Translations under genes and position numbers: made by a program
The notes under the pieces: generated by a model
Told to the model about the DNA's origin: nothing
What the model saw: the letters and a program-made list of their open reading frames with translations, nothing else
Databases searched by the model: none
In this document: positions 25,856-38,013 of the stretch, in pieces
How positions within the stretch are numbered: position 1 is the first letter of the stretch
Layout of the letters: every line of letters begins with the position of its first letter
Origin: Thermoleophilia bacterium
GTDB taxonomy: Bacteria; Actinomycetota; Thermoleophilia; Gaiellales; JAICJC01
Length of the DNA stretch: 60,010 nucleotides
Assembly: GCA_025934255.1 (NCBI GenBank)
Contig: JAICYJ010000015.1
Span: forward strand, 1 to 60,010
Reading direction: 5' to 3'

Positions 25856-26478
25856 GCCGAGACCGCCTCGGCCGGCGGCTCCAGGGCCCGGCGCATGCGG
25901 GCACGGCCGCGATGTGCGTGGCACTTGACCGTGCCCACCGGCATCTCCAGCACCTCTGCGATCTCCTCGTACGAGAGGGCGAGCACGTCCTTCATCACCA
26001 TCACGTGCCGCTGGTCGTTGGACAGGCCCTCCAGCTCCCGCGCCAGCTCGGCGCGCTGCTCACGCTGGCAGGCGAGATCGTGCGGCCCCAGCGACGACGC
26101 CACCTCGGGCGCGGTCTCCAGCGCCTGGTGCTGCCGCCGGCGCTGGCGCTCGCCGAGGTCGCGGCAGGTGTTGGTGACCAGGCTGTAGAGCCAGGTCGCG
26201 AAACGGGCCTCTCCGCGGAACTGATCGATTCTGGTCAGCACCTTTGCGAGCGCCTCCTGTGCCGCGTCCTCCGCATCCTGCGGGTCGTTGAGCAGGTATC
26301 CGGCCAGCCGCCGCACCCGCGGCTCGTGCCGCTCCACCAGCGCCGCCAGGGCGGCGCGATCGCCGTCCTGGGCCCGCACGGCGAGCACGACATCCGAGAG
26401 CGCGGCATAGGCGGACTCGTCTCGTACCCGATTTCGCAGGGTGAGACGTGCCTCCGCACGTTTCGGTTGCGTAAACAT
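25852..26478 (-). CDS. ECF-type RNA polymerase sigma factor heading the fab-acc operon
   Basis: This 208-residue sigma-70-family factor has only regions 2 and 4. Region 2 (about residues 42-105) includes [13 protein letters not shown] and [15 protein letters not shown]. Region 4 (about 150-200) includes [20 protein letters not shown], the helix-turn-helix that reads the -35. A long basic linker, RQRRRQHQ, lies between them. No anti-sigma gene is adjacent. It is translationally coupled to fabZ by a GTGA overlap, so the sigma factor and the fatty acid enzymes are made together. ATG 26478 has TAGAAT 9 bases upstream. Its regulon is not shown by the sequence; self-control of the lipid operon is a hypothesis. 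Confidence 0.9.
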   Translation of the reverse strand: MFTQPKRAEARLTLRNRVRDESAYAALSDVVLAVRAQDGDRAALAALVERHEPRVRRLAGYLLNDPQDAEDAAQEALAKVLTRIDQFRGEARFATWLYSLVTNTCRDLGERQRRRQHQALETAPEVASSLGPHDLACQREQRAELARELEGLSNDQRHVMVMKDVLALSYEEIAEVLEMPVGTVKCHAHRGRARMRRALEPPAEAVSA

Positions 26479-26486
26479 GAACGGCC

Positions 26487-26493
26487 TATTCTA
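26487..26493. promoter_or_regulatory. Shared divergent -10 element, ECF sigma / birA
   Basis: TAGAAT (minus strand, 26488-26493) is 9 bases before the sigma-factor ATG. TATTCT (plus, 26487-26492) is 5 bases before the birA ATG at 26498. The two share five base pairs of the same AT-rich patch. A small inverted repeat ATTC-TATG-GAAT (26488-26499) surrounds it. Confidence 0.4.
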
Positions 26494-26497
26494 TGGA

Positions 26498-27208
26498 ATG
26501 CCCATGCTTCCCGAGCAGGTCGAGCCGCGGCTGCGCGGCCGCTTCGGGCGCCCGTACCTGTGGGCAGACGAGTGCGAGTCCACCCAGGAGCTGGCCCGGC
26601 CGCTGCCCGAGGGCGGCGTGGCGGCCTGCGATCGCCAGCTGCAGGGGCGCGGCCGGCGCGGCCGCAGCTGGCAGGCCGAGGCCGGCGCCGGGCTGCTGTT
26701 CTCGCTGGCGCTCGAGCCGCGCACGCCGCCGCAGCGGCTGGCGAGCTTCTCGCTGGTCGCGGCCGAGGCGGTGGCCGAGGCCTGCCACGACCGCGCACAG
26801 GTCCGCTGGCCGAACGACGTGATGCTGGACGGCCGCAAGCTGGCCGGCGTGCTGCCCGAGCTGCGCGACGGCAAGCTGGTGCTGGGCGTGGGCGTGAACG
26901 CGGGCATGAGCGAGTCGCAGCTGCCGGCGGATGCGCGCGTTCCTGCCACCTCGCTGCAGATCGCGACCGGCCGGCCGGTCGACCGGGTGGAGCTGCTGGT
27001 GACGCTGCTGGCCGTGCTCGAGCGCCACTACGACGCGTTCGAACGCGACGGGTTCACCGGCCTCGGGCGCGACGAGCTGCGCGGGCGGCAGGTGACGCTG
27101 GTGGGCACGGGGAGCGGCGTCAGCGAGGGTGTCGACGGGGATGGCCGGCTGCTGCTGGACGGCCGCGCCTACAGCTCCGCAGAGGTGGAACGGGTCGAGC
27201 TTCGCTGA
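26498..27208 (+). CDS. birA: Biotin-[acetyl-CoA-carboxylase] ligase
   Basis: This enzyme activates biotin as biotinyl-AMP and attaches it to the biotin carrier protein of acetyl-CoA carboxylase. It has about 236 residues and no N-terminal DNA-binding domain, so it is a mono-functional class I ligase and not a repressor. The adenylation motif is QGRGRRGRSW, followed by RWPNDVMLDGRKLAGVL with the catalytic lysine, and GVGVNAG. The C-terminal cap domain includes GVDGDGRLLL. Two in-frame ATGs (26498, 26504) compete as start. It is divergent from the sigma-fab-acc operon whose product needs biotinylation, which makes functional sense. Confidence 0.92.
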   Translation: MPMLPEQVEPRLRGRFGRPYLWADECESTQELARPLPEGGVAACDRQLQGRGRRGRSWQAEAGAGLLFSLALEPRTPPQRLASFSLVAAEAVAEACHDRAQVRWPNDVMLDGRKLAGVLPELRDGKLVLGVGVNAGMSESQLPADARVPATSLQIATGRPVDRVELLVTLLAVLERHYDAFERDGFTGLGRDELRGRQVTLVGTGSGVSEGVDGDGRLLLDGRAYSSAEVERVELR

Positions 27209-27212
27209 ACGG

Positions 27213-28949
27213 TCAGCCCATCGCCGTCGACCGCGCCCGATCGACCGTCATCGGCCCCGCCGCGGTGTAGCGCACCCGCACCTCGATCGCCGAGGCGCCC
27301 GGTAGCCACTGGCCGAACTGCCCCTGCGAGGCCCCTATCAGCACATCGCAACGGTTGTCGGCGACGGCGCGGCAGCTTCCGGCACTGATCCAGCTGCTGG
27401 TGGCGTAGTCCCACAGCTCGATCGTCACGACCTGGTCGCCCGCCACGGTGCGCAGGCTTGCGCCGACCATGGTCGCGGCCGCGAACTGGGCCTGGGTGAG
27501 ATCGACGTGATCGGTCGTCACGAACTGGGACGGCTCCCCGCCCGTCACGAGCACATGGCCGTCGCTCGCGAGCAGGTCGGCGACGCCGCCGGACGCGATG
27601 TCCCCGGACACGGACACCGGCACGCCGGCCACGCCCCAGTCGGGCAGGGTGCCGAGCGCAAGCCGCACCGGCCGCGCGCCCGCGGTCGCGAGCGTCCAGC
27701 GATACGCACCTCCCGCTAGCAGCGGCACCGCCCCCGGCCATGTCCAGTCGACCGTATCGCCGTGGCCGTTGCGGGTGGCGACGACGCCGTCCGGACCGCG
27801 CACGGTCAGCGTCCAGGCGGCGGTCGCAGACAGCGTCGCGCGAAAACGGATCGGGGCCACCCCGTCCTGGCCCAACCGCCTGAGCGATCCCTTCACCCGC
27901 GGGTTGAAGATCTTGGGCAGTCCGATCCGGCGCGCCGAGGCGGCGATGCGGGGCAGCAGGCGGTAGAGCGCCGCGCCCGGGCAGGAGGTGGCGCCCGTGT
28001 CGCGGTGCCCGGAGACCGCCCGCAGCCGCAGGCGCGTGCCGGGCGGGAACCGCTCGTTGCCGGTCGCGGTCGTCATCAGCACCTTCGAGGTGGGATCGAC
28101 GTGGGCGAGGTCGAGCCGCCATGCGATCAGCTCACGCAGCGACCGCCGGGCGGCCCGGGTGGGCGGCGTCGAGGTGAACGTCCCGATCATCGCGATGCCG
28201 GCGCTACCGGTGTTGAAGCCGCGCGCGTGGGCACCCACCACCGGCCGCGTGATGCCGCCGTAGCGGCCCTCGAACACGTGGCCGCAGCGGTCGATCAGGA
28301 AGTTGTAGCCGATGTCGTTCCAGCCGTTCGCGAGCACGTGGTAGGCGTAGATGCCGCGCACGATCCGGGCCGAGTCGCTGCACGGGTAGAGGCTGGCGGT
28401 GTCGGTGTGGTGCACGAACACCATCTTCAGCGCCGGTGCGTACTCGGGCGGCCCGCGGCGCAGCGACTCGTTGGCGCCCCACCCCGCGCGCGTGATGATG
28501 GCCGGCCGCAGCGTCGTCGCGGGCATCAGCCCGTGGCCGGCGGCCGGCTGCGGCGGCGTGTCGATGAAGCTGACGCGGAGCCGGTGCACAGGCCCGGAAC
28601 CGGAGCGCCGCAGCTGCACGCGACCGGCGGCGCCGACCCAGGCCGGCGCCTCCTGCGAGCCCGGCAGCCAGCGCGTCCAGGTGCGGCCGAGCGCGGCGCG
28701 CACCTCGACCTGGCCCGAGCCCCGCCAGCGCAGACCGACCATCTGAAACCGCCACGGCCCCCGCAGCGTCAACGGCAGGGACACCCGGTCCCGGGTCACG
28801 TTCGCGATCCGCACTCCTCCCGAGGCGGCCATCGCCGGAGCCGCGCCCAGCACCGCAGCGGACACGATCGCCGCTGCGCAGATGAGCAGACGCCACCGAC
28901 GCACTGACTGGCACACTTCACCGCCCACGGCCCCAGGGTAGCCCTGCAT
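27213..28949 (-). CDS. Secreted N-acetylmuramoyl-L-alanine amidase (PGRP-type, Amidase_2)
   Basis: This 578-residue exported protein has a signal segment ending near residue 42 (PAMAAS), then an N-terminal beta-rich region. The peptidoglycan-recognition amidase domain spans about 150-330. Zinc ligands appear as MVFVHHTDT, with the second histidine and the cysteine in SGHRDTGATSCPG. Inside it, YNFLIDRCGHVFEGRYGG is the classic PGRP segment. The C-terminal 230 residues are beta-rich repeats, possibly FlgD-like or Ig-like, that may anchor to the wall. It should cleave the bond between muramic acid and L-alanine. The gene is convergent with birA and divergent from nfeD. Confidence 0.88.
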   Translation of the reverse strand: MQGYPGAVGGEVCQSVRRWRLLICAAAIVSAAVLGAAPAMAASGGVRIANVTRDRVSLPLTLRGPWRFQMVGLRWRGSGQVEVRAALGRTWTRWLPGSQEAPAWVGAAGRVQLRRSGSGPVHRLRVSFIDTPPQPAAGHGLMPATTLRPAIITRAGWGANESLRRGPPEYAPALKMVFVHHTDTASLYPCSDSARIVRGIYAYHVLANGWNDIGYNFLIDRCGHVFEGRYGGITRPVVGAHARGFNTGSAGIAMIGTFTSTPPTRAARRSLRELIAWRLDLAHVDPTSKVLMTTATGNERFPPGTRLRLRAVSGHRDTGATSCPGAALYRLLPRIAASARRIGLPKIFNPRVKGSLRRLGQDGVAPIRFRATLSATAAWTLTVRGPDGVVATRNGHGDTVDWTWPGAVPLLAGGAYRWTLATAGARPVRLALGTLPDWGVAGVPVSVSGDIASGGVADLLASDGHVLVTGGEPSQFVTTDHVDLTQAQFAAATMVGASLRTVAGDQVVTIELWDYATSSWISAGSCRAVADNRCDVLIGASQGQFGQWLPGASAIEVRVRYTAAGPMTVDRARSTAMG

Positions 28950-28974
28950 CCAGATGTGGCAGCCCTTCCGGGGC

Positions 28975-28980
28975 TATATT
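28975..28980 (+). promoter_or_regulatory. -10 element of the nfeD-slipin operon
   Basis: TATATT lies 8 bases before the nfeD GTG start at 28989 and is the most AT-rich hexamer in the 39-bp divergent gap. This again predicts a leaderless transcript. GGGAG (28985-28989) overlaps the start codon and cannot act as a normal ribosome-binding site. Confidence 0.45.
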
Positions 28981-28988
28981 GACCGGGA

Positions 28989-30326
28989 GTGGCAAGACCA
29001 CGACTCTGGGGAATGGTGGCGCTGGCGCTGGTGGCTGCAGCGATGGCGCCGTCCAGCGCCCACGCAGGCGACGCCCGCCCGCACGTGATCGCAATCACAC
29101 TCGACAGCGAGATCAACCCGGTCTCGGCCAGCTTCGTCAGCGACTCCATCCAGCGCGCCGAGGGCGACCACGCCGCGGCGCTGGTGATCCTGCTGGACAC
29201 GCCCGGCGGTGACAGCAACTCGATGGACGACATCGTCCAGGACGAGCTGGCCGCGACGCTGCCGGTGATCGTGTACGTGTCGCCCCAGGGCGGCCGGGCG
29301 GCCTCCGCAGGGGTGTTCGTGACGATGGCCAGCGATTACGCGGCGATGGCGCCGGACACCAACATCGGCGCGGCCACGCCGATCGACTCCAGCGGCCAGA
29401 ATCTCGGCTCCGACCTGCGCCGCAAGGTCCTGAACGACGCGGAAGCGAAGATCCGGTCGCTGGCCAAGACCCACGACCGCAACGCCACGGCTGCGCAGCT
29501 GACCGTGCGCAGGGCCACGAGCTACACGGCCGACGAAGCCGCATCCATCAACCTGGTCGAGCGCGTCTCGCCCAACCTGACGGCGCTGCTCGACCAGATC
29601 AACGGCATGGAGACCCTCGGAACCAAGCACCTGGTGATGCACACGGCAAACGCCGAGATCGACCACCAGAGCATGCCGCTGACGCTCGAGCTGCTGAACA
29701 TCCTGATCGACCCCAACCTGCTGTTCCTGCTGTTCCTGGCCGGCATCGGCGGCCTCGCCTACGAGGTGTTCCACCCAGGCGTGATCCTGCCCGGCACGCT
29801 CGGCGCCGTGTGCCTGATCCTCGCGCTGTTCGGCTTCTCGGTGGTGCCGATCAACTGGGCGGGCGTGGTGCTGATCGTGCTGGGGGTGGGGCTGCTCCTG
29901 GCCGAGGCGTTCGTCGCCAGCCACGGGCTGATCGCGCTGTCGGGCGTGGTCGCGCTCTGCGCGGGCGGTCTGCTGCTGTTCCGCACCCCCGGATCGGACA
30001 TCGGCGTGTCACCGTTCGTGGTGCTGACGATCGCCGTGCTGTTCGGAGCCGGGCTGGCGACGGTGGCGACGAAGGTGGTCGCGGCCCGGCACTCGCCTGC
30101 CGCCGCGATCGGCCTGGCGGGCATGCTGGGCCGCGAAGCGGTGGTGCGCACGCCGCTGGCGCCGGTGGGAGAGGTGTACGTGGAGGGCGCGTTGTGGCAG
30201 GCTCAGGCCGACAACGGCCGCGCCGACGTGGGTGACACGGTGATCGTGCGCGGCGTGGACGGCCTGTTGTTGCACGTCGAGCCGGCACCGGCCGAAGTCC
30301 ATTCAACCGAGGGAGCAGTCCAGTGA
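28989..30326 (+). CDS. NfeD-family membrane serine protease (ClpP-class, long form)
   Basis: This 445-residue protein starts with a signal or anchor segment (ending SSAHAGDA). It has a ClpP-like protease domain (about 35-220) with LLDTPGGD and [14 protein letters not shown], where the catalytic serine and the later lysine would lie. Four membrane helices follow (about 235-355), and a C-terminal OB-fold NfeD domain (about 375-440) ends in [18 protein letters not shown]. Long NfeD proteins cleave the C-terminal tails of stomatin partners in membrane microdomains. The next gene is such a slipin, joined by a GTGA overlap. The start is GTG 28989. Confidence 0.9.
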   Translation: MARPRLWGMVALALVAAAMAPSSAHAGDARPHVIAITLDSEINPVSASFVSDSIQRAEGDHAAALVILLDTPGGDSNSMDDIVQDELAATLPVIVYVSPQGGRAASAGVFVTMASDYAAMAPDTNIGAATPIDSSGQNLGSDLRRKVLNDAEAKIRSLAKTHDRNATAAQLTVRRATSYTADEAASINLVERVSPNLTALLDQINGMETLGTKHLVMHTANAEIDHQSMPLTLELLNILIDPNLLFLLFLAGIGGLAYEVFHPGVILPGTLGAVCLILALFGFSVVPINWAGVVLIVLGVGLLLAEAFVASHGLIALSGVVALCAGGLLLFRTPGSDIGVSPFVVLTIAVLFGAGLATVATKVVAARHSPAAAIGLAGMLGREAVVRTPLAPVGEVYVEGALWQAQADNGRADVGDTVIVRGVDGLLLHVEPAPAEVHSTEGAVQ

Positions 30327-31096
30327 TCGCCCTGATCGTGGTAGCCGTCATCATCGTCTTCTTCCTGGTCATCCTGGCCAACGCGGTGAAGGTGCTGCGC
30401 GAGTACGAGCGCGGCGTGGTGTTCCGGCTCGGGCGCTTGCTGGGCGAGCCGAAGGGGCCGGGCCTGTTCCTGCTGATCCCGATCGTCGACCGCATGGTCA
30501 AGGTCGACCTGCGCGTGGTGACCCTGGTGATCCCGCCCCAGGAGGTGATCACCAGGGACAACGTGCCGGTGCGCGTGAACGCCGTCGCCTACTTCCAGAC
30601 AGTCGATCCCAGCGCCTCGATCGTGAAGGTGGCCGACTTCGGGCTGGCGACGTCCCAGATCTCGCAGACCACGCTGCGCAGCGTGCTGGGGCAGCACATG
30701 CTGGACGAGCTGCTGTCGGAGCGCGACAAGATCAACCAGATCCTGCAGCGGATCATCGACGAGCAGACCGGCCCCTGGGGCATCAAGGTGAACATCGTCG
30801 AGGTGCGGGACGTCGAGATCCCCAGCGGCATGCAGCGCGCGATGGCGCGGCAGGCGGAGGCGGAGCGGGAGCGCCGCGCGAAGGTGATCGCGGCCGAGGG
30901 CGAGTTCCAGGCATCGGCCAAGCTGACCGAGGCGGCGGCCGTGATCAGCGAGCACCCGATCGCGCTGACGCTGCGCTACCTGCAGACGCTGACCGAGATC
31001 GCCGGCACTAACAACAGCACCACCATCTTCCCGGTGCCGATCGACCTGCTGCAGCCGTTCCTGCCCAAGACGGTGATCGAGGAGCCGAAGGAATAG
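30323..31096 (+). CDS. Slipin / stomatin-like SPFH-domain membrane protein
   Basis: This 257-residue protein has one N-terminal membrane helix (residues 1-18) and then a Band 7/SPFH domain (about 20-190). Signature segments are [25 protein letters not shown] and the long charged helix [19 protein letters not shown]. Slipins assemble rings on the membrane and organise lipid microdomains. The partner NfeD protease is encoded immediately upstream with a GTGA overlap, a pairing conserved in bacteria and archaea. The last residues are followed directly by the GalT-like gene. Confidence 0.93.
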   Translation: MIALIVVAVIIVFFLVILANAVKVLREYERGVVFRLGRLLGEPKGPGLFLLIPIVDRMVKVDLRVVTLVIPPQEVITRDNVPVRVNAVAYFQTVDPSASIVKVADFGLATSQISQTTLRSVLGQHMLDELLSERDKINQILQRIIDEQTGPWGIKVNIVEVRDVEIPSGMQRAMARQAEAERERRAKVIAAEGEFQASAKLTEAAAVISEHPIALTLRYLQTLTEIAGTNNSTTIFPVPIDLLQPFLPKTVIEEPKE

Positions 31097-31974
31097 CGCT
31101 CGACCTGCGCACCAACCCGCTGACCGGGGAGACGGTGCTGGTTGTGCCCGGCCGCGCATCGAGGCCGGGAGCCACCGGCCGCACAACTCGCGTCGGCGAT
31201 GCCGAGCACTGCCCGTTCTGCGAGGGCCACGAGGCGATGACGCCACCGGAGACCGCGGCCTTCGGCCGGCCGGCCGGCGCGCCGGCGGACAGCCCGGGCT
31301 GGATCGTACGGGTGGTGCCGAACAAGTACCCGGCCTTCCCCAGTCACGAGGTGGTGGTGCACGGGCCCCGGCACGTGACCTCGCTGGGCGACCTGCCTCC
31401 GGCCGTGATGGAGACGGTGATGGAGGCCTGGCGCAGCCGCCGGTCGGCGCTGTTCGCGGGCGGCGCGGGCTACGTGCTGGCGTCGGTCAACGAGGGCGCC
31501 GCGGCCGGCGCGTCGCTTGACCACTCGCACTCGCAGCTGGTGCCGTTCCCCGATCCGCCGCCGCGAATCGTGCAGGAGGCCGCCGCGTTTCGGGCCGGCT
31601 GCCCGCTGTGCCCGCTGCCGGGAGCGGTCGTGCACGAGCAGGAGGGCCTGGTCGCGTTCTGCCCGCCATTCGCGCGCGTGCCGTTCGAGACCTGGATCGC
31701 GCCGAAGGACCACCGGTCACACGCGCCGCTGGACGCGGCCACAGGCCGCGCACTGGCCGGCGCGGTCGCACGGCTGCGCGGAGTGCTGGGGGCGGATCTG
31801 GCCTGGAACGCCCTGCTGCACGAGGGAGCGCCGGGGGATGAGGCGTTCCACTGGCACATCGAGCTCTGGCCCCGGCTGACGGTGGCGGCCTCGATCGAGC
31901 TCGGCGCCGGCATCTGGGTGAACGTCGTCGATCCGGTCGCCGCGGCCGGCGAGCTGGTGGCCGCGGTCGGCTAG
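31093..31974 (+). CDS. Galactose-1-phosphate uridylyltransferase-like enzyme (GalT/HIT family)
   Basis: This roughly 293-residue protein of the GalT branch of the HIT superfamily moves nucleotidyl groups between sugar phosphates. Family marks are the N-terminal [14 protein letters not shown], zinc-type cysteines in CPFCEGHE, and the active-site [11 protein letters not shown] (His-Ser-His-Ser-Gln). The second CPLC and the late [10 protein letters not shown] are also present. The start is unusual. The conserved N-terminus lies upstream of the first ATG/GTG/TTG codon (GTG 31135), and the only candidates are ATA 31093, overlapping the slipin TAG, or CTG 31105. GAGGAG lies 8 bases before the ATA. 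The sugar substrate is unknown. It is convergent with the MerR gene, overlapping by 4 bp. Confidence 0.8.
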   Translation: MALDLRTNPLTGETVLVVPGRASRPGATGRTTRVGDAEHCPFCEGHEAMTPPETAAFGRPAGAPADSPGWIVRVVPNKYPAFPSHEVVVHGPRHVTSLGDLPPAVMETVMEAWRSRRSALFAGGAGYVLASVNEGAAAGASLDHSHSQLVPFPDPPPRIVQEAAAFRAGCPLCPLPGAVVHEQEGLVAFCPPFARVPFETWIAPKDHRSHAPLDAATGRALAGAVARLRGVLGADLAWNALLHEGAPGDEAFHWHIELWPRLTVAASIELGAGIWVNVVDPVAAAGELVAAVG

Positions 31975-32291
31975 ACGGCCACGGCGGTCGGCGAGCCTGC
32001 CATGCGGGGCTGGGCGGCGCGCAGCTCCTGGTACTCGCGCGCGGCCGCGATCGCAGCGCTCAGGTTCAGGCCCTTGTCCTTGGCCTGCTTGATCAACATC
32101 ACCATCTCGACCGACCGGATGTCGTAGACCCGCTGCTTGTTCCCCTTGGTGGGGATGTCCGCTTTGGTCGTCCAGTAGTCGAGCTGCATCTTGGAGATGC
32201 CCGCCACCGCACAGACCTGGCTCAGGTACAGCTCGAGCTGTGGAAGCCGATCGGCGACGTCGACGGGTTCGAGCAGATCAACCTGTTTCAT
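31971..32291 (-). CDS. Small MerR-type helix-turn-helix regulator
   Basis: This 106-residue protein has a MerR-like winged helix: LYLSQVCAVAGISKMQLDYW (helix-turn-helix), then GNKQRVYDIRSVEMVMLIKQAK and a helix ending LNLSAAIAAAREYQ. There is no C-terminal effector domain, so it may respond only to protein partners or act constitutively. ATG 32291 is chosen, with AAGGGG upstream; the frame is open to 32414, but that region looks non-coding. It follows gyrA on the same strand, and the 9-bp inverted repeat at 32367-32398 between the two could be its operator. Its targets are unknown. Confidence 0.8.
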   Translation of the reverse strand: MKQVDLLEPVDVADRLPQLELYLSQVCAVAGISKMQLDYWTTKADIPTKGNKQRVYDIRSVEMVMLIKQAKDKGLNLSAAIAAAREYQELRAAQPRMAGSPTAVAV

Positions 32292-32366
32292 CGCGTGCGC
32301 TACCCCTTTCGGGCGGAGTCGGAGGTGGTCAAAGTGGTATCGACCGCTTTGTTCCATCACGCGTGC

Positions 32367-32398
32367 CTGATTCCTTCCAATCCATGGGTAGGAATCAG
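32367..32398. repeat. Inverted repeat between gyrA and the MerR-type gene
   Basis: CTGATTCCT (32367-32375) and AGGAATCAG (32390-32398) are perfect 9-bp inverted arms with a 14-base spacer. No T-run follows on either strand, so a normal terminator is unlikely. The position, 76 bp upstream of the regulator's start, fits an operator for a dimeric MerR protein. Confidence 0.6.
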
Positions 32399-32414
32399 AT
32401 ACGGGTGATGTCAC

Positions 32415-34964
32415 TCACTCCGCAGGATCGGGCGGATCCGGCGATTCGGGCGGCTCGGGACCATCGTCGTCGGAGACCGGTTCGCCGCCCTCGGCGCCGT
32501 CATCGACCGACGCTGCCTGCGGCTCGGTGATCCGCGCGATGGCGGACACATGATCGCCCTCGCGCAGGTTCATGACCCGCACACCCTGCGTGGCGCGGCC
32601 CATCCGCGAGATGCCCTCGGCGGCGGTGCGGATCACGGTGCCGTCATGGCTGATCAGCACCAGGTCGTAGCCGTCCTTGACGATCATGGCTCCGGCCAGC
32701 CGGCCACGGGCCTCGGTGTAGCGGATCGTCAGCACGCCCATGGTGCCGCGGCCCTTGGCGGGATACTCCTCCACCCGCGTGCGCTTGCCAAAGCCGTTCT
32801 CGGTCACCACCAGCAGATCCTGGTCGTCGCGGGCGATCTCGACCGCGATCACCTCATCCCCTGACCGCAGCTTCATGCCGGATACGCCGGTCGTGTCGCG
32901 GCCCATCGGCCGCACGTCGCGCTCCGAGAAGCGCACGGCGGACGCGTTGCGCGACACCATCAGCACGTCGTCCTCGCCGTCGGTCAGCCGCACGCCCACC
33001 AGCTCGTCGCCGTCGCGGATCTTGAGCGCGATGATGCCGTCGGCCTTGAGCACCGTGTCGTAGGCCTTGAACTCGGTCTTCTTGACGATGCCCTTGCGGG
33101 TGGCGAACAGCAGGTACTTGCCCTCGGCATAGGTGCGCGTGTCGATCACGGCCTTGACGTACTCGTCCTGGCGCAGCGGCAGCACGTTCACGAGCGCCCG
33201 GCCCTTGGCCTGGCGCGTGCCCAGCGGCAGCTCGTGCACCTTCACCCGATAGACCTTGCCGACCGTCGTGAAGAACAGCAGGTAGTCGTGGGTGGAGGCG
33301 ACGAACAGGTGCTCGATGTAGTCGCCCTCCTTGAGATCCATGCCCATCACACCGATCCCACCCCGTCCCTGGGTGCGATATGTGCCCAGCGGAAGCCGTT
33401 TGATGTAGCCGCTTGCCGTGATGGAGATGACCATGTCCTCCTCGGCAATGAGCTGCTCGAGGTCGATCTCGCCCTCGGCCGCGATGATCTCGGTGCGGCG
33501 GGGATTGTCGAAGCGGTTCTTGATCTCCAGCAGCTCCTCGCGGATCACGTCCATCAGCCGCTGCTCGTCGGCCAGGATCGCGCGCAGCTCGGCGATGCGC
33601 TCGATCAGGTCGTCGTGCTCGGCCTTGATCTCCTTGCGGGCGAGGCCGGTCAGGGCCCGCAGCCGCAGCTCCAGGATCGCCTGGGCCTGGATCTCGGTCA
33701 GCCCGAACGTGTCCATCAGGCCGTTGCGCGCGGTCTCGGTGTCCTCGGCAGCGCGGATCAGCGCGATCACCTCATCGAGGCGATCGAGCGCGATCAGGTA
33801 GCCCTCCAGCACATGGGCGCGCTTCTCGGCCTTGTCGAGCTCGAACTTGGTGCGCCGGGTGACTACCTCCTTCTGGTGCTCGATGTAGTGGTAGAGCATC
33901 TGCTTGAGCGACAGCGTGCGCGGGTTGACCCCGTCCACCAGCGCGACCATGTTCACGCCGAACGTGCTCTGAAGGGCGGTGTGCTTGTAGAGCTTGTTCA
34001 GCACCACCTTGGGGATGGCGTCGCGCTTCAGCTCGATGTAGATGCGCATGCCGGTGCGGTCGCTCTCGTCGTTCAGCGCCGAGATCTCGTTCAGCACCTT
34101 CGACTCGACCAGCTCGGCGATCTTCTGGATGACGCCCTCGTCGCCGCCCTTCTTGACCATGTAGGGCATCTCGGTGACGATCAGCGCGGTCTTGCCGCCG
34201 CGCACGTCCTCGGTGTGCACCTTGGCCCGCATCACGACGCGGCCGCGGCCGGTCTCGTAGGCCTCGCGGATGCCGGCCATGCCCATGATCGTGCCAGCGG
34301 TCGGGAAGTCGGGGCCCTTGATGTGCTTCATCAGGTCGTCGACCGTGGCGTCCGGGTTGTCCATCAGCTCGATGGTGGCGTCGATCGTCTCGCCCAAGTT
34401 GTGCGGGGGGATGTTCGTGGCCATGCCCACGGCGATCCCCGAGGAGCCGTTGACGAGCAGGTTCGGGAACCGCGACGGCAGCACGATCGGCTCGCGCCGG
34501 CGCTCGTCGTAGTTGGGCATGAAGTCGACGGTGTCGGCGTCGATGTCGCGCAGCATCTCGACCGCAAGCGGCGCCAGCCGGCACTCCGTGTAGCGCATGG
34601 CCGCGGCCGAATAGCCGTCCTGGTTGCCGAAGTTGCCCTGGCCGTCCACCAATGGATAGCGCAGCGAAAACCACTGGGCCATGCGCACCAGCGCGTCGTA
34701 GGCGGCGCTGTCGCCGTGCGGGTGGTACTTGCCCAGGACGTCGCCCACCACTGCCGCGCACTTCGAGTAGGGGCGGTTCGGCTGCAGGCCGCTCTCGTTC
34801 ATCGAGAACAGCACGCGCCGGTGCACCGGCTTGAGGCCGTCGCGCACATCGGGCAGCGCGCGGCCCACGATCACGCTCATGGCGTAATCGAGATAGCTGC
34901 TGCGCATCTCCTCCGACAGGTCGCGCTGTTCGATGCGACCGTCGCCCAGTGACTCCATACTCAC
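32415..34964 (-). CDS. gyrA: DNA gyrase subunit A
   Basis: This is the cleavage-religation subunit of gyrase, 849 residues, which introduces negative supercoils with GyrB. The breakage domain has [20 protein letters not shown] and [20 protein letters not shown], the quinolone-resistance region with serine at the usual target position. The active-site tyrosine is in [13 protein letters not shown]. The C-terminal beta-pinwheel includes the GyrA box-like [11 protein letters not shown], which supports gyrase over topoisomerase IV. The acidic tail is rich in Asp and Pro. GTG 34964 has AGGGGGAG about 10 bases upstream; ATG 34958 is an alternative. No separate topoisomerase IV genes are seen. Confidence 0.97.
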   Translation of the reverse strand: MSMESLGDGRIEQRDLSEEMRSSYLDYAMSVIVGRALPDVRDGLKPVHRRVLFSMNESGLQPNRPYSKCAAVVGDVLGKYHPHGDSAAYDALVRMAQWFSLRYPLVDGQGNFGNQDGYSAAAMRYTECRLAPLAVEMLRDIDADTVDFMPNYDERRREPIVLPSRFPNLLVNGSSGIAVGMATNIPPHNLGETIDATIELMDNPDATVDDLMKHIKGPDFPTAGTIMGMAGIREAYETGRGRVVMRAKVHTEDVRGGKTALIVTEMPYMVKKGGDEGVIQKIAELVESKVLNEISALNDESDRTGMRIYIELKRDAIPKVVLNKLYKHTALQSTFGVNMVALVDGVNPRTLSLKQMLYHYIEHQKEVVTRRTKFELDKAEKRAHVLEGYLIALDRLDEVIALIRAAEDTETARNGLMDTFGLTEIQAQAILELRLRALTGLARKEIKAEHDDLIERIAELRAILADEQRLMDVIREELLEIKNRFDNPRRTEIIAAEGEIDLEQLIAEEDMVISITASGYIKRLPLGTYRTQGRGGIGVMGMDLKEGDYIEHLFVASTHDYLLFFTTVGKVYRVKVHELPLGTRQAKGRALVNVLPLRQDEYVKAVIDTRTYAEGKYLLFATRKGIVKKTEFKAYDTVLKADGIIALKIRDGDELVGVRLTDGEDDVLMVSRNASAVRFSERDVRPMGRDTTGVSGMKLRSGDEVIAVEIARDDQDLLVVTENGFGKRTRVEEYPAKGRGTMGVLTIRYTEARGRLAGAMIVKDGYDLVLISHDGTVIRTAAEGISRMGRATQGVRVMNLREGDHVSAIARITEPQAASVDDGAEGGEPVSDDDGPEPPESPDPPDPAE

Positions 34965-35082
34965 CTAGCGGTCACTCCCCCTAGCAATGACGTCGAAAAC
35001 CGAGCAGCGCGCGGAGCGAGGGAGGCACAGTGCTCGGCACGGGCCGACCGAAGCGACAAAGCGATGCGACGGTTTGCAGGCG
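34965..35082. other. gyrB-gyrA intergenic region
   Basis: This is 118 bp between gyrB and gyrA on the same strand. Apart from the AGGGGGAG ribosome-binding site of gyrA (about 34975-34982), I see no convincing promoter, repeat or open frame. Confidence 0.6.
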
Positions 35083-37518
<2,436 letters not shown>

Positions 37519-37563
37519 CCAGAGCGGTCCGCCGGAGCCCCCACCAAAACGGTCACAAAGGCG

Positions 37564-38013
37564 TTACGAATCGCGCGCCAGACCGGCCGCGATCGCCCGC
37601 TCCGCGGCCCGCCGCAGATCGGGGTCGCCGATGTCCGCCGCCAGCTCCCGCGCCCGTGCCCGCTGGTCGTCGCTGGGCTCGATCGCGGGCGCCGGTGGAC
37701 CGGCCGACACGACCGTTTCCGGAACGTCCACGTCGCCCACCTCGAACCGCAGCCGCGCCGGCGGCGGATCCATCAGCGACTCCAGCCGGGAGCGCATCTG
37801 CCGCTCCAGCAGCGTCAGCTCGCTGGCCCAGCCGGAGCTGGCGCAGTGCACGATCAACGCGTCGCCCGAACGCCGCACCGGCAACGAGTTGGCGGCAACC
37901 TGCTCGCCCACCGCCTCCCGCCATACCCGCCTGGCCTCGAGCACCTGCGGATCGACCTCGGGCACCCGGCCCAGGCGCCGCACGTCGTCGCGGATCGGCC
38001 GCAGGTCGCTCAC
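37564..38013 (-). CDS. dciA: DciA-family helicase loader (DUF721)
   Basis: This 149-residue protein of the DUF721/DciA family sits between recF and gyrB, its usual place in actinobacteria. DciA loads or activates the replicative helicase DnaB in bacteria without DnaC or DnaI. The KH-like domain (about residues 25-95) has the WREAVGEQVAANS and ALIVHCASSGWASELTLLE segments typical of the family. The C-terminal third is low-complexity and charged and probably disordered, as in characterised homologues. The ATG overlaps the recF stop (ATGA), linking helicase loading to the origin operon. Confidence 0.88.
   Translation of the reverse strand: MSDLRPIRDDVRRLGRVPEVDPQVLEARRVWREAVGEQVAANSLPVRRSGDALIVHCASSGWASELTLLERQMRSRLESLMDPPPARLRFEVGDVDVPETVVSAGPPAPAIEPSDDQRARARELAADIGDPDLRRAAERAIAAGLARDS

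Noticed and set aside
33234..34952. 572-codon plus-strand frame opposite gyrA
   Set aside because: It is a shadow of gyrA with no recognisable motif and repetitive Val/His/Asp composition.
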